Of a stretch of DNA of 64,000 bases, positions 22,337 through 36,442 are shown one piece after another. The notes under the pieces were generated by a model. The model was not told the origin of the DNA and did not search any database. It saw only the letters and a list, made by a program, of their open reading frames with translations. Every line of letters starts with the position of its first letter. The stretch's first letter is position 1. Location of the stretch: assembly GCA_038373865.1 (NCBI GenBank), contig JAXGGA010000025.1:310001-374000 (forward strand), in the 5' to 3' direction. This DNA is from Uloborus plumipes. Its lineage: Eukaryota; Arthropoda; Arachnida; Araneae; Uloboridae. Position numbers and translations under genes: made by a program.

Positions 22337-25300
22337 GAAAGTATGACAACGAGTGTAATAAAAGACTATTGTTTTGTATAAAAATATTTATTTTCGAGTA
22401 TGTGTTTCCTAAGACACGATAATTTAAAATAAGCACAACAATATGTAATAATATAGACAGAAAATGTAAGTAAATACATGAAGGTTGTTTCGACAAACAG
22501 TTACAACTATGAATTGAGAAGTGGATCAGAAGACAAACATGGTCGATTTAAAATAAAGATTTTTTATTTTAATGTTTACCAATGAACGTTGCGGGCTCTT
22601 CCCAAGCATTGTCAAATCGCGTCAAATAATGTTATCGTTATGGCTAGTTCCTGTTAATATAGTACATTAACGAACTTAATGGTAGCGTTAAAAGCAGAAA
22701 GGCTTTTTAAATAAAACTGGCGGTCTGTGAATTCTTATTCTCTGGTTCATCTTGGTATTATTTGTGAAGAATTTACTATGTCACAAATGTCGCTACTGCG
22801 AGAGTTCTTATGGCCCCCGTAGGATATCCAAAAATCTATTTTTGTTATTAATGTTTTTTTGTTACTCAAAATTCATTTTTAGTACATTCTTTTGATTTGT
22901 TTGCTCAGAATATCAAATTCATTTATATATTTATTTCGGCGAAACATTTTCAAATTCTAGCAGTTTTTTGTCCAGCATTTCTTAAACAAAATGACTTGTT
23001 TGGTATCTTTTTCTATTTTCTAACAATCTTTTCTCAGCACAGCCTATTAAGGCTTTTTAAAAACCATATAGAACTAACCAACCAAAAAGACATCTGATAA
23101 ACTTTCTTGTAGTTCTTTTTGTCCCTAAAGTCCCCCAAAACTGCATTACAATGGTCCCCCAAAACCTGTAGCTCTTCCATTAGGTGTTACATATTTCTAA
23201 CCTTAATTATTGTCTAATCCATCAAAGAATATTCTTTATACTGCGAAAATAATGTTTCCTGGAACCTTCTCCTCACAAAATTTTGCTGGCTGAAAAGTGT
23301 GAGGGAAACGCATCCCAACTAAACACAATTCCTAAGTATCAATGACTTTTAAAACCATCTAAAAGTAAATTTTCCGCGAAATAAAATGTTCTAATTGTAA
23401 AGTGCTATTCAAAGCAGAAGTATCATTTTTCTCTCAATTGAAACGGTTCTGAATGAAATTAGACGTAAGTAATTTTTATGCATCATTCTAACGCTCTCAT
23501 TTCAAAGCATTGTGTTGCATTTATTCCATTTTATAAGTATGAAAGGAAAGGTTTTCGTAATTTATTTTTAAAACTCTCTCCAAAGTTTTGTTCGCGTATG
23601 GAATTCATAATGAACCTTCATAATTTCAACTTTTCAATTTTCTGTTCAAGATTTCATTTTTAAAGATTTACATTTTTATACAACTTCAAAGTAGAAACAA
23701 CTACACTATAATTTTCAGCCCAGTTTTCTCTTTACTGATATAATGAGTTTAATGCAGAACGGTTTTTGAAAAGGTAACAGTAGCATTTGAGGGATTTTAT
23801 TTCTTTTGAAATTCAAGTGAAGTAAACCGAAAAAATCATGTTTGATCATTTGAAAAAATGCCTAGCTATCTTTTTTAAAAATTAAGGGGAGTAAAATTTC
23901 GTGGCATTTTAAGTTTTTTAATTATTTCCTCATAACGTATTTTCAGTTTAACCAAAGCCACATCTAAAAGTTTTTTACCGAAAAATTGTTGAAAAAGACT
24001 TTACTCAATTTTTTATTCAAAGTAACGTAGAATTTTTTAATAAATTTGGGTGTTAAACTTCTATGGCTGTATGAAATTCCATGAGTATCTATTGCGTTCA
24101 TGCATTTATCTACGATTTAAACAATAATAAAAACCGCACAGAACGTTAGCGTGTGAAACTGCTAAAAGGTATTTTCGTGGAGCTTGCAAATAAAGAGCTT
24201 TAATATAATCAGACACATGGGTGTTTAATGATAAAGAATCATGGCACCTCAAATGAGAATATTATTCCTTTGAATCTAAACACGTAACTTTGTAGCATAT
24301 TCATTGTGGTGCCCATTTCGTCTAAGAGCACTGGCACACTCCAATATGCTACGGAGCACCTCCGAAGAATGAGGTCTTCCAAAAAGAGACCAACACCCAC
24401 AAAACACCTCCTAAAAATGTCCATGGCGCAGTCTGAGTCATTACCTAACCCTCTTGTCGTAGGACACCTTTTTTTTCACTTTTTAGTTATTATCAATCCC
24501 ACGCTATTAAATTTTGTATCTCTTTTATCAAACTACTTATCGATTAATCAGTTTGGAAAAAAACTTGGATGAAGGGGTCAATATTTTTTTATTATTTTTA
24601 ATATTTATTTATTAAAATCATTTCATAATTTCAGTTTATGCATTCAAGGAAAGAAGACAACTCTTTTAAGATCATCGAAAAAAATTGCTTTTTATTAACT
24701 AAACTATTTTAAAAAGTGTTGCCAGCGTTAAATATTATAATCTTTAAATGAGTTCTGCTTTTTATTTTCTTCAAACTTTCCAGCAATTCATCAATAATTA
24801 AAACCTCATTCCAGCTTCACGATCTCACGTAGGAAAGCCAAGGGCAGATGAAAATTACCCAAAATAAAAAACATCGCCTTGCAAATTTTTGCAGATTCAG
24901 CGGCGTGTGCTTCACCAACTGTTGTCTAGTTTATAACGCCTCCGAGGATGACGACTTTTGTCACATGACCTAGTAAAGACAAAATACGGAGAGTAAAAAA
25001 AATGGAGCAAAGAAACAAATAAGAACGAAGCCTCGCAGCTGCTCGCGTCATATATTCTTCCTTGGCGAAAGCGCTAGCGACAGAAATGATTCTAAAAAGT
25101 AAATAACTTCATTTCGGTTTCTTTTCGAGTCAAATTTTCACATTGAGACAAAAGAAATATTAATGTGCGTGGGTTACATCAAGATTCCCTCGAGACATTT
25201 AAAAAGTATGAAGAATGAATGAGGATTTTTGCTGTGATTGTGATACATTTCTTGTTGGAATCCTTCTGTAACTTCTTTTAGAAATTATTTTGAAGTTGGA

Positions 25301-27179
25301 GAAAATATTTAGACTTCTAAATATAAATGTGTTATTTCAAGATACGATATACGAACATCTTGTGTGGTAGGCGAATCAAATATTTTAATATTTGAAACCA
25401 TGTTGAATTCAATGTAAACATTTATAAATTTAGAAAATTTTGAAAACTGACCTTTGGATATGTGTTAAGACTTTTGGAAGAGATTAAAGTTGATATCTAT
25501 ATCAAAAAAAACATATCTTTGTTTCTAAATAAAACTCAAAATCAGAAAACTTGTATCATTCTTAAATTAAGAGAAAGACAAAATAATATTGTTTTTGAGC
25601 AATGCTATTCCTTACATGACATATTAAAAAAAAAAAGAGGGTTGCAACAAATGAATCATTCGATTTGTAAAGGCTATGTTTCTAAAGTATTGCTCGTACA
25701 ATGGTGAGGAATATATAAAATAACCACAAGCTCACTAAGATTTGGAATCATAATAACCAGGTAGTATAAGAGAAGCATTCTTGAAATGACGACTAGACAA
25801 GAAAAGCGGTTCAGGTGTGTGTGCATTTGCAGTTACCTTGAAAAAGAAATTGATTTGTTTCATTTTTCTAAATTTCTTGTAATAGTATACTAAATTAGAG
25901 CTACTGTTAAAACTGTTTTTTTTTTTCCTTTATTTTATTTATTTATTTTTTTAACAAATGAACGACTATGGCAACTGTGTAAAATATTTCAACTGAAGAA
26001 CTAGATTTACTCTTTTTATGTAAAATATTCGAAAATTTGAAAAAATCTCGTGATTAATTTTAAATATTTTTGAGAAATAATTTTAAGAAAAGATACTCAC
26101 TGGCATCTATATATGGTTGTAAATAAACTGCTATTTTTTTTACTTTTGATGACTAAAATTAATTTTGAGAAATTAAGAAAAAATTATTTATTAATAGATC
26201 TTGTTTAATTTTACGAGTCTTCATTTCATTTAAAAGCTACATTATTAAACTTACTACAAATGAAATTAAAATCCTTAAAATTTTAAGTCCTGCAGATGCA
26301 AAGAAGATGGGCACACATTGATGGGCCGCAGGACCGAAGAAGTTAAATTTGTGAGGGTATCCTTCATTCGTTTTTCAATGTTTTTCTCCCAAAAAAATCG
26401 TAATTGATAAAGATAAAAACTATTAGAAACATTTTTTTTCTGAATGTATAAATAAAACTTTTGCTTCTCAACACACATCTTAAAGTAACAAAAAAGACTC
26501 ATTTACAGGCTCAGTATTGGGGGAAAGTAGACACAACATGTCTGTTAGCATCACATCACGATCAATTGTAGCGAACGGAAATTTCAAAGAAATTATGGAA
26601 ATAATATTTCCAAGTTAAGTAACAGAAAACAAAATACAACTTCTTCAAAAAATAGTGTAATAAATAACGTGGTCGAAAATATAATTTCCAGACAAGGAAC
26701 TTAAATGTGCTTAAATTTTAACATCGAAAATTTGCACACGGAAATCTTTTATTGGGCCATTAAAAAAATAATAATAAATAAATAATAATAATAATAATTT
26801 GATTTTTTGCATCCTTAATTTAAAGAATATTGATTTGTGCACCAATAAAATCCAAGCTAAGACTCCTTTCTCTCTCTCTCTTTTATAACTATTGTAGTTG
26901 TCAGTGGGTATATAATTAAAATTCACAGCACATTAAACAGGGTTGGGTTGTTCCTAGGAAAAACTAAGTTTTTACAGGTAAAAACCGTGGCAAAGACCTA
27001 AGAAATACTACTAGTCCCCATTCTTTTGCTGGCGGGTAGTGATTTATTATTTCTACCAGTAAACCTATACATAACATATAATGGTTTATTATCATGTATT
27101 TTCTTGTATAAATATATTATTACACACCATCAAATAACCATTGGACTTAAGTTTACAAATACCTTTGTGCTATTGATGC
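22337..27179. other. No gene recognised
   Basis: AT-rich with short frames only. An (AAT)n-like microsatellite lies at about 26763-26800. A patch around 24240-24480 has overlapping frames on both strands (minus-strand text includes VAYWSVPVLLDEMGTTM); it resembles repeated sequence I have seen in arthropod assemblies, but I cannot name it. A more complex, GC-richer patch lies at 24810-25100. Confidence 0.4.
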
Positions 27180-27368
27180 AGAGAAAATTACAACGTTAAG
27201 GAGGCACAAATAAGCAGGGATACCGCAGACACGTGTTTAGGCGTTACAAGGAACGCCTTTTTCAATGCAAAAAAAATTTGAGCTTATGGATGCACAGACA
27301 TCCGACAAAAGCTGTATGCCTGCAGTATCCCTGCTTATTTGTGCCTCCTTAACGTTGTAATTTTCTCT
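27180..27368. mobile_element. MITE with perfect 44-bp terminal inverted repeats
   Basis: 27180-27223 and 27325-27368 are exact reverse complements (AGAGAAAATTACAACGTTAA... at the left), leaving a 101-bp loop. Perfect arms imply recent origin or conversion. No clear target duplication is visible, so the superfamily is not assigned. The loop contains a ~45-bp segment (ACACGTGTTTAGGCGTTAC...TTTTTCAATGCA) also found in the SINE-like fragment at 41930-42103. Confidence 0.8.
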
Positions 27369-30139
27369 AAACCATTGGACTGTTGGACTGTTGGGCGAGT
27401 AATAATACGAGTATGATAGCTATCTCATGAGTTTTAGATGTAGAAAAAAAGTCAAAAAACTGGAAGAGAGGGACTAGTTTTGTGCTATTAAAAACTTAAA
27501 TTGATAATTCCATTAAATTTTCAAAGTTCGTCAGTTGCTTTTTATCTAACGTTAAAATAATTCATTTATGATAAATGTGTACTATATCAATGTAGATCAG
27601 TCTTGTTGTTACTGCGATGCGCAGAAACATACAAAACTTTTATTTTTTACAGACTGTTAAGAGGACGCAAGAATTTAGGTGGGTAAATTCACGTTTGGTC
27701 TCTTGTTTAACTAGATTATTAAGCTCCTGTTTTATCTTTTGCTTAAAAAATAGTTTTTAAAAAAAACAAAATAGTTGCATTAATTTTTCTGTTCATATGT
27801 CTTAAACATTAATTTAGAAATTAACAAAAACCTATCTGATTTAATCATACTTTATTTCAATTTTCAAGAAACTAATTTATTTCTTTTTGGTTCTCGTACT
27901 CAGGTGCACAAATAGAAAAAGCGCCACTGTTGAACAGTTCTGATACTTTATTGAGGAAAGTCAATGAAAGTAGATCATCTAGTATTCAATATCATTTTAA
28001 CATTTTAAACATGGCAAATAAATTTAAATGTAAGCCTCAAAAAAAATCCCGATTAATGTTCAATTGAACAGCTTCTTGTGTGTTTGAATTAAAAAAACTA
28101 ACTCTAATAATTAATCACAATTATATGTTAATTCATTAGGCTTCTTTTCTGCTGTAGATTTAAATCATTAAAGTATTTAGACAGTATTAAAACAGCAAAG
28201 CAAATGCTCTTTTTTGAAGACATTCCTAAAGACCCTGACCCAGTGGCATTGCAAGAGCTGCCGCCAAAAGAATAATCGTTGTTGGCGCCGGTCTGACTTC
28301 TGGAAAAATCATCGATCTAGTCCTTTCCCTGCAACAGTTGGTCTTTCATGTTAGAAGAAACGTGTTGCTTTCCATCTTTCCATTGTTCTTTCCTGGAAGA
28401 ATTTTCGCATTATTCTCATTTTAAATTCTTTCTTCGCAGTTGTGTATGAAATAATGTATTAAGAATTATTATAAATTGTTTTATAAAATAGTAATTGTGA
28501 GATATACCCTAAATCGTCTTCTGAGTTGCATCTGTGATAACATACTACACCAATAAGAATATGTAAATCTTTGTACTTGAGCGCTTCTATTGAAATCATC
28601 AAAATGTGTACAGTTTTCTATGTTTGAAAAAATAGTAAAACTTTACTATAATTTTAAAAAAAAGTAGGATTTCATGCAGTTTTAAAACATAAAAAAAAGG
28701 TTCTGTCCCACTGTTTCGAGATATAATAAGCTTAACTGTAAAGAAAAACCCACAAAAAGTAATTTCAAACTTAAGAGAGTAATTTATGGTAAACGCGAAA
28801 AAAAAAATGAATAAATTCAAAGTGTCAAAAAATAACTGCAAAATACACAAGAATTCAGGTCATCATCCTCGCTAGCCATGCCAGCACATGAGTAATGAAC
28901 CCGTTTGGAACATTTCTGACCCGACATCTAAACTCCAGTGCGCACAGAATAAAAGTTTCCGCCAGTTCAGAAGAAACTAACCATCGCCAATTTTAATTGT
29001 CATAACCATAGACGCCTGGTACACCAAAAAAGTGGGTGGTCAAGAAAAATATGGAAGAGAAGATCGAAAGGAATAGGGGGTATTTAGGATGCAGCACCTG
29101 TTTTTCTTTTCTTTTTGCTACAATTTGGCTATATTGGATTTCAACATTGCTGATTATTTAACTTCTAAAAAATGCAAAATATGGCCTAAAAAATTAACTT
29201 GGCTGTTTGATTTTCCTCCATTCCCATAAAATAACATGACAAAAGTCCAATTTTTGGAATTTTCAGCTTTTCTTTTGGTGAAATTAATCAATCCACTGAG
29301 TAAAAGAAAACTTTTTTGACTCGGTCATTACTTTTTAACTGTGAAAAGTGGGGGAGGGCGAAGCCCCTTTACTTTTGGAAGTGAGAGGAAAGCCGCCCCC
29401 CCCCCTGCTCCCTGTACGAGTCACCTATTTAACTTAAACGAAGTTTAAACTTTTAAGGACCATTATGAGACAGATATGTCCCCTAGATTCAATATTAGAG
29501 GGACTTCGAGGATCCTTACATTTCAATTCTGTTAAATCAGTTCATTGTATATGTTGTTGTCAACGTAAAGTAAATGTACTATCACCTGATGACAAGAGCA
29601 GAAATAGAAATAAACTTTATTCCGTTTGCATTATAGAAGGTAACACTAGACAAGGTGGTTCAAAGTACATCTCCCCCTGCACTGTTTTCACGGACATAAT
29701 ATCAAGTACTTCACATTAATATTTGTAACTAATAAAAAGTGTAAAATGTATTTTTAAAAAAATTGAAAAGGAGCACGTAAACCGAAACTCACGCTTAAAT
29801 GCTTCTGTTTTGTGCGAAAACTCACTAAAAGCATAAAGTAATACCCTAGATTTGAAGAATTGTACTGAATCGAATTTTTGCTGTTTGGGTATCAAACTCG
29901 GTAAATTCATAGAATTAACTTCGATTTCAGAACATTTTAATGTTTGACAAAATTTTTATTCTAAATTGTACTACGTTTTTATGCGTAGCTTATTCCCTGA
30001 AAAAGTGTTTACATAGGGCACGGAGATGTCAGTGAATCTCTTGACTTCATGAATTAAGTTGATTCAGTATTTAAAAAAAAATCAAATTTATTTTCACAAC
30101 ACATAAAAATCTGCTACATTCATCGAGATTGTCGCTAAG
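27369..30139. other. Mostly AT-rich; one candidate exon
   Basis: Apart from the candidate exon at 28158-28275 nothing is supported. A moderately GC-rich patch lies at 28860-29000, and a G/C-run patch at 29340-29410 resembles repeat sequence. An 84-codon open frame at 29465-29719 (+) with a CICCCQ cluster has no recognisable domain. Confidence 0.4.
28158..28275 (+). CDS. Candidate 3'-terminal coding exon (unrecognised gene)
   Basis: A strong splice-acceptor-like tract (CTTCTTTTCTGCTGTAG, 28141-28157) precedes a frame of 38 codons ending at TAA 28273-28275. It enters in phase with one base of a split codon. The predicted C-terminus contains AKQMLFFEDIPKDPDPVAL and ends LPPKE; its acidic, proline-rich composition is unlike neighbouring chance frames. 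I do not recognise the protein. No canonical AATAAA lies close downstream. It could equally be a chance frame in a single-copy region. Confidence 0.22.
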
Positions 30140-30147
30140 TCTCAATT

Positions 30148-30325
30148 CAGGGCCGTCATTTCATGTTTTTCTGGGGGGGGGGGGCAAAGGGTCCAAACAC
30201 AATGCAATTTCATCGGAAAACATCAAAAGCCACGCCCACTTATAGGCAAATGCATTGATTTCTCAAAATCGGGGGGAGGGGCAATTGACCCCCTCCTTGC
30301 CCCCCCCCTCTAAATGACGGGCCTG
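30148..30325 (+). mobile_element. hAT-type MITE, copy 2 of 3
   Basis: 178 bp bounded by CAGGGCCGTCATTT and, inverted, CAGGCCCGTCATTT, with a perfect 8-bp target duplication TCTCAATT at 30140-30147 and 30326-30333. The interior has a long G-run near the left end, GCAAAGGGTCCAAACA, CCACGCCCACTTATA and a C-rich right part. This is the cleanest copy and sets the family's class as hAT. Confidence 0.93.
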
Positions 30326-30333
30326 TCTCAATT

Positions 30334-33300
30334 AAAATTTTTACTGAATACGACTATGTGGGGCTTTTCACATTTCAATAATAAGGAGCTGCTGCTCCTC
30401 AGTTTATGTGGAATAAAATAAAATAATAACTTTAACTAAAATATGTGCTATTAATATATAGTGATAAGTTTTTTTTTCAAGTGAGATAGTCATCTCGTAA
30501 TCATACAGAAAGATAACACAAAGTGGATTTGAACCAGAATTAAATTGTGATGAATTCTCAAAAATCAAAGTAAATTATCCTGCCAATGGCATTTGTATTT
30601 AGTCAACCAGACCAAAAAAAAAAAAAAATGGAAAAACCAAAAGATCCGCCACTGGCAAATTTTAAGCGACTACTCCAATTTATCGTTGAACTTTGAGCTA
30701 CCATCTAACGATATTAATCACTTTAAGTTTAATATCAAACTCCTTAAAATTTTCGCATTTATTGACATAGTTTCAAGAAAAACAGCATTTTCCCCCCCAG
30801 TTGATACTTCAGCGGTAAATTTTAATGCGATTTTAAAACGGCGCCAAAAACCAGAACAGGAAACTTCCCCGAATCCTAACTGCTCATCGATTTTTCCTTC
30901 AGAAATGTTTCCATTTCTTCCCCGTAATCCTATTAAATGAGCGTGAAGGTCATTATGTAATCGTTTCTGCGTCTCATATCAATTCAATTATCGAAGCGCG
31001 AGCTATTAAACAACCTCGCAACTAATGCTACTTATGCGGATCGAAAATAAATTCATTTCCATAAAACATCTCAACCCGTACAGCTCACAACTTAATGTTC
31101 TTCTGAAGCCTTCGTCGAATGTCTTCCTTAATCATTCTGGCTGTTTGAATTGCAAGTCTCAAAAACCCGCTAATCGCTCAAGGAGATTAAGATTGCCACA
31201 GAATTCTCCACTTTCTCAACTGGAGTTGACATTTCGTGAGGCGGTCGTCTATCTAATAGGGATTAAAGTAAGCGCATAAAATTTTTGAGAAATAAAATTT
31301 TCCTTACATAAGAGAGAGTTATGTAATAAGCATTGAAATCTGATGTTAGAATGTTCCTCATTTTACCGATTACAATTTAAAATAATGAAATTTGTTGATT
31401 TCAACAGCATTTTGTAAATTCACAAAAAACGATTTCAGGTCCCCGAAATTCTAATGTCTCTATTGATGAGCATATTTCAAGAAATGATGTCACAAAACGT
31501 AAGAAAACCGACAGAGGAAGTGGAGAAACTATGCAACCGCAATTGGTTTTAACTTACCTTGGTTTTAACTCAGCAAACAAATGTATTGCCTTCTCCTGTA
31601 ACTACTATCTTTATATCTTAAGTATCTGAACACTACCAATTTCAAAATTACTCTACCAAACATCAAATAGGAAAAATTTGAGTTTATGAAAAAGTTAAAT
31701 TACTTAATTAGACTTGATATGCCAGTAATGTGAACCCTTAGTATTTTTTGAACTTATGTACGAATGTAAATTTATACATATCAATGTTTTTGTACCCTCC
31801 ACCCCGACCTATCGACCCTAGTAAGAATCTAAGGTTTAAGTGAATCCGCTCTAAAACCAGACGACGAGCGCTTCGTCTTCTCGGGGTAAGTACCTTAAAG
31901 GAGTTTGAATGGTCGTGGGAACAAGTTGCAATTAATTGAAATAAAATGCTTCTCTAGTAAAAATATGAGGAATTTTCGCCGATCTAATCTTGCTGATTGA
32001 AGGTAACAGAGAATCAAGCGATCACCGAGTATTCCAACTCAATTAAGATATAGGAATTTCTTAAAGTTTTAAAAATTTTTGCTCAAATATCATTAGTAAC
32101 ATGAGAATAATTAGAGATAGAATAGAATACTTGTACTGGATGAGTACTGCACATGAGCTCTTCTATCACATCCTAAAGCATTTGTTAAAGAGATTTGAAG
32201 CATCCTGTATAAACACATTGGAATGAGAAAAAAATGATAACAAAGCAAGGTGTGAAATAAAAGCAATTTATTGACGATTCAATCCTTGGACACAAATGAT
32301 TGCATCATCTGAGCAATTATAGACATAGTTAAAACATCTTATACTTCTTCTTAACTTTTTTTTCTTTTTGTAACTTAAAACAGATAAAATATATTTTGGC
32401 CGCAAATATTTAAAATTATATATTATATGTTAGGTATTTACTACTTAAATTTTATTACTAGTCTTCAGTGCACATGCAAAATTATCGTTTATTTTTATTA
32501 ATCATTTAAAAAATTTTATTAGAGGTAAATTTGTCCTATATCAGTTTTGTGTGTACTTTTCTTCATTTATGGGTACATAAAATTTCTGCAAAATCTATGT
32601 TTTTTTCATCAGGAAATTTAGCTGAGAGGAACCAATTGAAAAATAAAGCCTAGTATATGAATTTAGTTTCGTTTTCACAATAATTAAGTTTTCTTTTTGT
32701 GTGTAAATGTTCTGTTTTGGTTTGAAAAAAATGTGTTACTGATCCAGAAAAATATATAAAAATAAAATGAATTTAAGACCTTCTAATGAGTAAATTTAAG
32801 CAACTACTAGTGGTAAAAGGGTAAAGTGTCTTATTTACAATTCTGATCTTATTGTTTATTTAGAATAGAAAAATATCAAAACCAAACTCTATTTTCAGTT
32901 CGCCATTAAATGTTTAATGGTAAACAAAGCAAAAATTGGCCTTAATTTTTTATTTTATCTTACTTCTTATTTTGATGCAAGAAAAAAAAAGTATTCTTAC
33001 TAAGTCTATAATTTAGTTAACCTGACAAACGCAGCAAACGAGTAAAGCTCTTTTGAGTTAAACTAGACTAGTCTTACATTTACCTATTGCATCAAGATGC
33101 AGACGATTAAAGAGGGAGTTAACTACTCAAGAAGTAGAACTGGATTTGGTCTTATTTTCTAGTTGCTTTTAAGATCAAAAGAAAAGCAAAGAGGACTGTG
33201 AGTTAATTTCAAACATTGCTAAGGGGATTTGCATTACGTATCAACAAAACGAGAAAGTGAGCCTAAGTTATTCATCTCTCTCTCTCTCTTTCACATTTAA

Positions 33301-34569
33301 TTAACAGATTAATGTTGTCGAGTCTATTTTATTGGAGCTCTTAAGTAAGGTTGAATATGCTCAAATCAGGGCGTCACAGTTTGTAAAAACGCAATGACTT
33401 TGGGCTATACTTACTTTGTACTTGGGAGGCTACATTATCTTTGCATTTTCTTATCAATGATCAGTTTTAAGATTACAGACCAAAAGCTTTATTTTTTTAA
33501 AGTAAACCAATCATGCAATAAGAATACGTAATATCAGCCTCAAATTATACGCAATCATAATGACCATCCAAAGAGGCCTTGTCTATTAATTGAGACCTAT
33601 TTTGATGAAGTGTTTATGTGGAACGATCGAAAGTTACATGCCAATTTGCACATGATCGTGTCTCCCGGTCGTGTATCTCGCGAGATATTACTTTTCATGC
33701 CCATCTGCGATTTTTTTCTGGTAAAAATAAGTAGGGTACATTACAAATACACTTATTTTTTTTCCACACATTGCATCAATATGCGGAATTTCTCTTGTAC
33801 AAATCATATGGTACTTTTTGTTATAAGATTGTTGGGAATTATTGTTTAGTGTATAGTTTTTTAGTGTGAAAATGGCAGTATATCCTTTTTTATTGTGTCA
33901 AATATATTAAAATGAACAGTTAACCATAAGTTAATTTTTACAAAGTGTTTTTGCGTTTAATTTTATTTCAACATTTTGAAATTTAAAATAAACATGCAAT
34001 AAAATCTTTCGCACTTCATTGGTATAATGTTCATAAATAACTTTAACCCCAGCTCTCCAGTTGCTCTTATACATAACTGAAATTGTAAAAATAACTTACA
34101 CTATACCTGTAACGTCATTTTCCGTCGGAACAAGGAAAGAAAAAAAATTCTGAGGAAAAACTTTTGCGCGAAATAAATTCACTATTAGTCACAAATTAGT
34201 GTTCACGAATTCATGTAATTAATCAGGGGTTTCGCAACTTCAAACATTGCGACGGCCCCGCTCATCCACTTATATAACTTTAATCTCTAGTGACACAACT
34301 TTTCAAGTAGTTGTTGTTGTCTATTTAAATAAAACTCTAAACATCAACATTTATGCAGATTAAGATTTTCAAACGTTTTATACTACTGATATACAGAAAA
34401 ATACAACAAGAAAACACAGAAAAAAGTCTTTTATACCGACTTTTAAAACTGTTTCCTTTTGAATACCGATTTGTTTTTTTATTTATTTATTTATTTATTT
34501 ACTTTTTTTTTTTTTTTTTTGTATTTCACTTTTATATTTATCTCCACTGTTTGGTACAAAAATGTCATT
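30334..34569. other. No gene recognised
   Basis: A 115-codon frame at 30593-30940 and an 84-codon frame at 31025-31279 (+) have no recognisable motifs. The second lies in a more complex patch (30940-31280). Another complex patch is at 31800-31930. A (CT)n tract lies at 33272-33290, and TTTA/T-rich low complexity at 34470-34520. Confidence 0.4.
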
Positions 34570-34771
34570 ATACTACTCTGCAACGTTTCTTGACAACAAC
34601 ATCGTGACGTCAGCGTGACGTTTGCGTGACGTTAGCCTATGAAAAACGAGCTAGATAAAACGTCACAGCCTACTTGGCGAATTAGAGGAGATCGCTGACT
34701 TCTTGTGAGCTCTTATTGGCTCGGCCCGCAGTGACGTTCAGTGTCAAGTTAAGTTGCATTCTAGTATAGTA
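34570..34771. mobile_element. MITE related in its core to the Harbinger MITE at 38166
   Basis: The ends ATACTACTCTGCAAC and, inverted, ATACTAGAATGCAAC pair imperfectly. The core, about 34583-34752, matches 38232-38389 closely: GCCTATGAAAAACGAGCTAG, AAAACGTCACAGCCTACTTG and CTTGTGAGCTCTTATTGGCT. It differs by a triplicated GCGTGACGT near 34612-34633. TGACGTCA, a perfect CRE/CREB-type palindrome, lies at 34605-34612. The two elements share the inside but not the termini. Confidence 0.65.
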
Positions 34772-36440
34772 AGTTTTCGAAAAAACACCAAAAGTAAACA
34801 AAAATATATTTTATCAAAAACCGCAAAACATTAAACCTAAAAAAGCCCTTTTAATAGTCGATATGATTTTTTTGACGGGTAACAAAAAATAGATATTAAA
34901 GGAGTCTGTTAGACACAAGGAGTTTGTCAGTGGAAATTCATCACAGAATTTTTTCATCTGAACCGTCCAGCGGAACTCTTTCCAACTTAGAGCTATTTGC
35001 GAGGAGGATAAGTAAACAACATGCTTCGTACATTTTTAGGGTTTTAGATGGAAGAACATACATGGAATACCATTTTAATTTGTTTTTTACATATTTTTAA
35101 AGTATCATTTTTCTCTCTTAATATTTACTTTTACCTGTTCGTCATCTTACCCGACAGGCGAAATAAGCGAAAACAGCTTTTTATTTTTGATGACATAATT
35201 TTCATATTTCAAAAGTAGACAACAAAAGCTTCAATTTTTACAAATCTTAACATTTTAAAGAAGTCATGGTATTAGGTTCTAAGTTTTAATTCCATTATAA
35301 AGCGAGAAGAATTTTTTGGAGCTTAGTTTCGTCATATTACCCCCCTTTACCCTACTTGCATCTCCCCTACCTGATAATTTTGACTTCAAGAAAATTCAGA
35401 TTACTGCAACAATTGCTTCTGTAGCTGTGGACCTGCTGCAACAGCAGGAAGTTTGTGGTATCGATGTGAAATCATTGCGGCATAAAACATCCTCAGATCG
35501 AGCCTTGTAATAATTCCTTGTAATCAATCCTTCCTTGCAATCAATCCTCCTTTGTAATCAATTCTTCAATCAAGTAAAAAAATTTGTTTTCGTACGAATT
35601 TTACTCTTAGTTACTCTCGTTTTGGTACGAAATATACACATTAATCCTTTAAAATAACCCTGTACTTTCTTAATACAATGAGCAGCAATAGATAAAAAAA
35701 TAATTGCTGGAATAAACATACATTGCTTATTTTTACAAATTTAAATAATCCATGACTGGTATTTTGGATTTTTCAAAAATCACAAATAAACAAACCTCGC
35801 TGGCATTTTCTTCCACGCTAAAAAGTAATTTGTAGAATAGAACTGGCTTTTGTAGCTTCAATTTGAAAAGATTAAGCCGTGTTCTAAAATGCAACCTGCA
35901 CCAACAGCGCTCGTTAATCATTCAGAGATTATGACTAGCAAGAACCAACAGCATTATTCATAGAGTTAGGAGAACCATGCATCTTGAGGTAAATTTAAAT
36001 TTAATGCGTACTAGAAAATGTACTGGAATTCAAAATTCATTTTAGATCTAAGATTTCATGTTGTTCATGAATCTCGAAGTCTCGCTTATTTTAAAGGTAT
36101 TTATATATACAGTTACATTTGTCTACGCATTTGTGTTACGTTACCGATTGTGAAATAATAACAAATAATATATTATGCTAATGATATCCGTTAAATGTTA
36201 AGGTCGTTAACGGTACAGATTTTTGATCCAGTATGTTGCTGCTACGCTCTTTAGCAAAAGATACTTTAGTAAGTATTTTCATCCTTTTCTTCTCGTTCAT
36301 TGTTTTTTAGACGACTTATTAAAAATAACAGAATTTCTTATTATAACACATTGTTCCAAATATCTAGTTTACTAAGAATCGTAAAATCCCTCTGTAAAAT
36401 AAATACTAAATTCATAAAAAATTCCCTTTTTAAGACTTTA
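34772..36440. other. No gene recognised
   Basis: AT-rich. A 64-codon frame at 35316-35510 (+) containing DLLQQQEVCGIDVKSLRHK is unrecognised. The short block GCATTATTCATAGAGTTA at 35951-35968 recurs with one change at 39886-39903. Confidence 0.4.
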
Positions 36441-36442
36441 TA

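Noticed and set aside
24239..24572. Overlapping open frames on both strands as a gene
   Set aside because: No domain recognised on either strand; it more likely belongs to an unnamed repeat.
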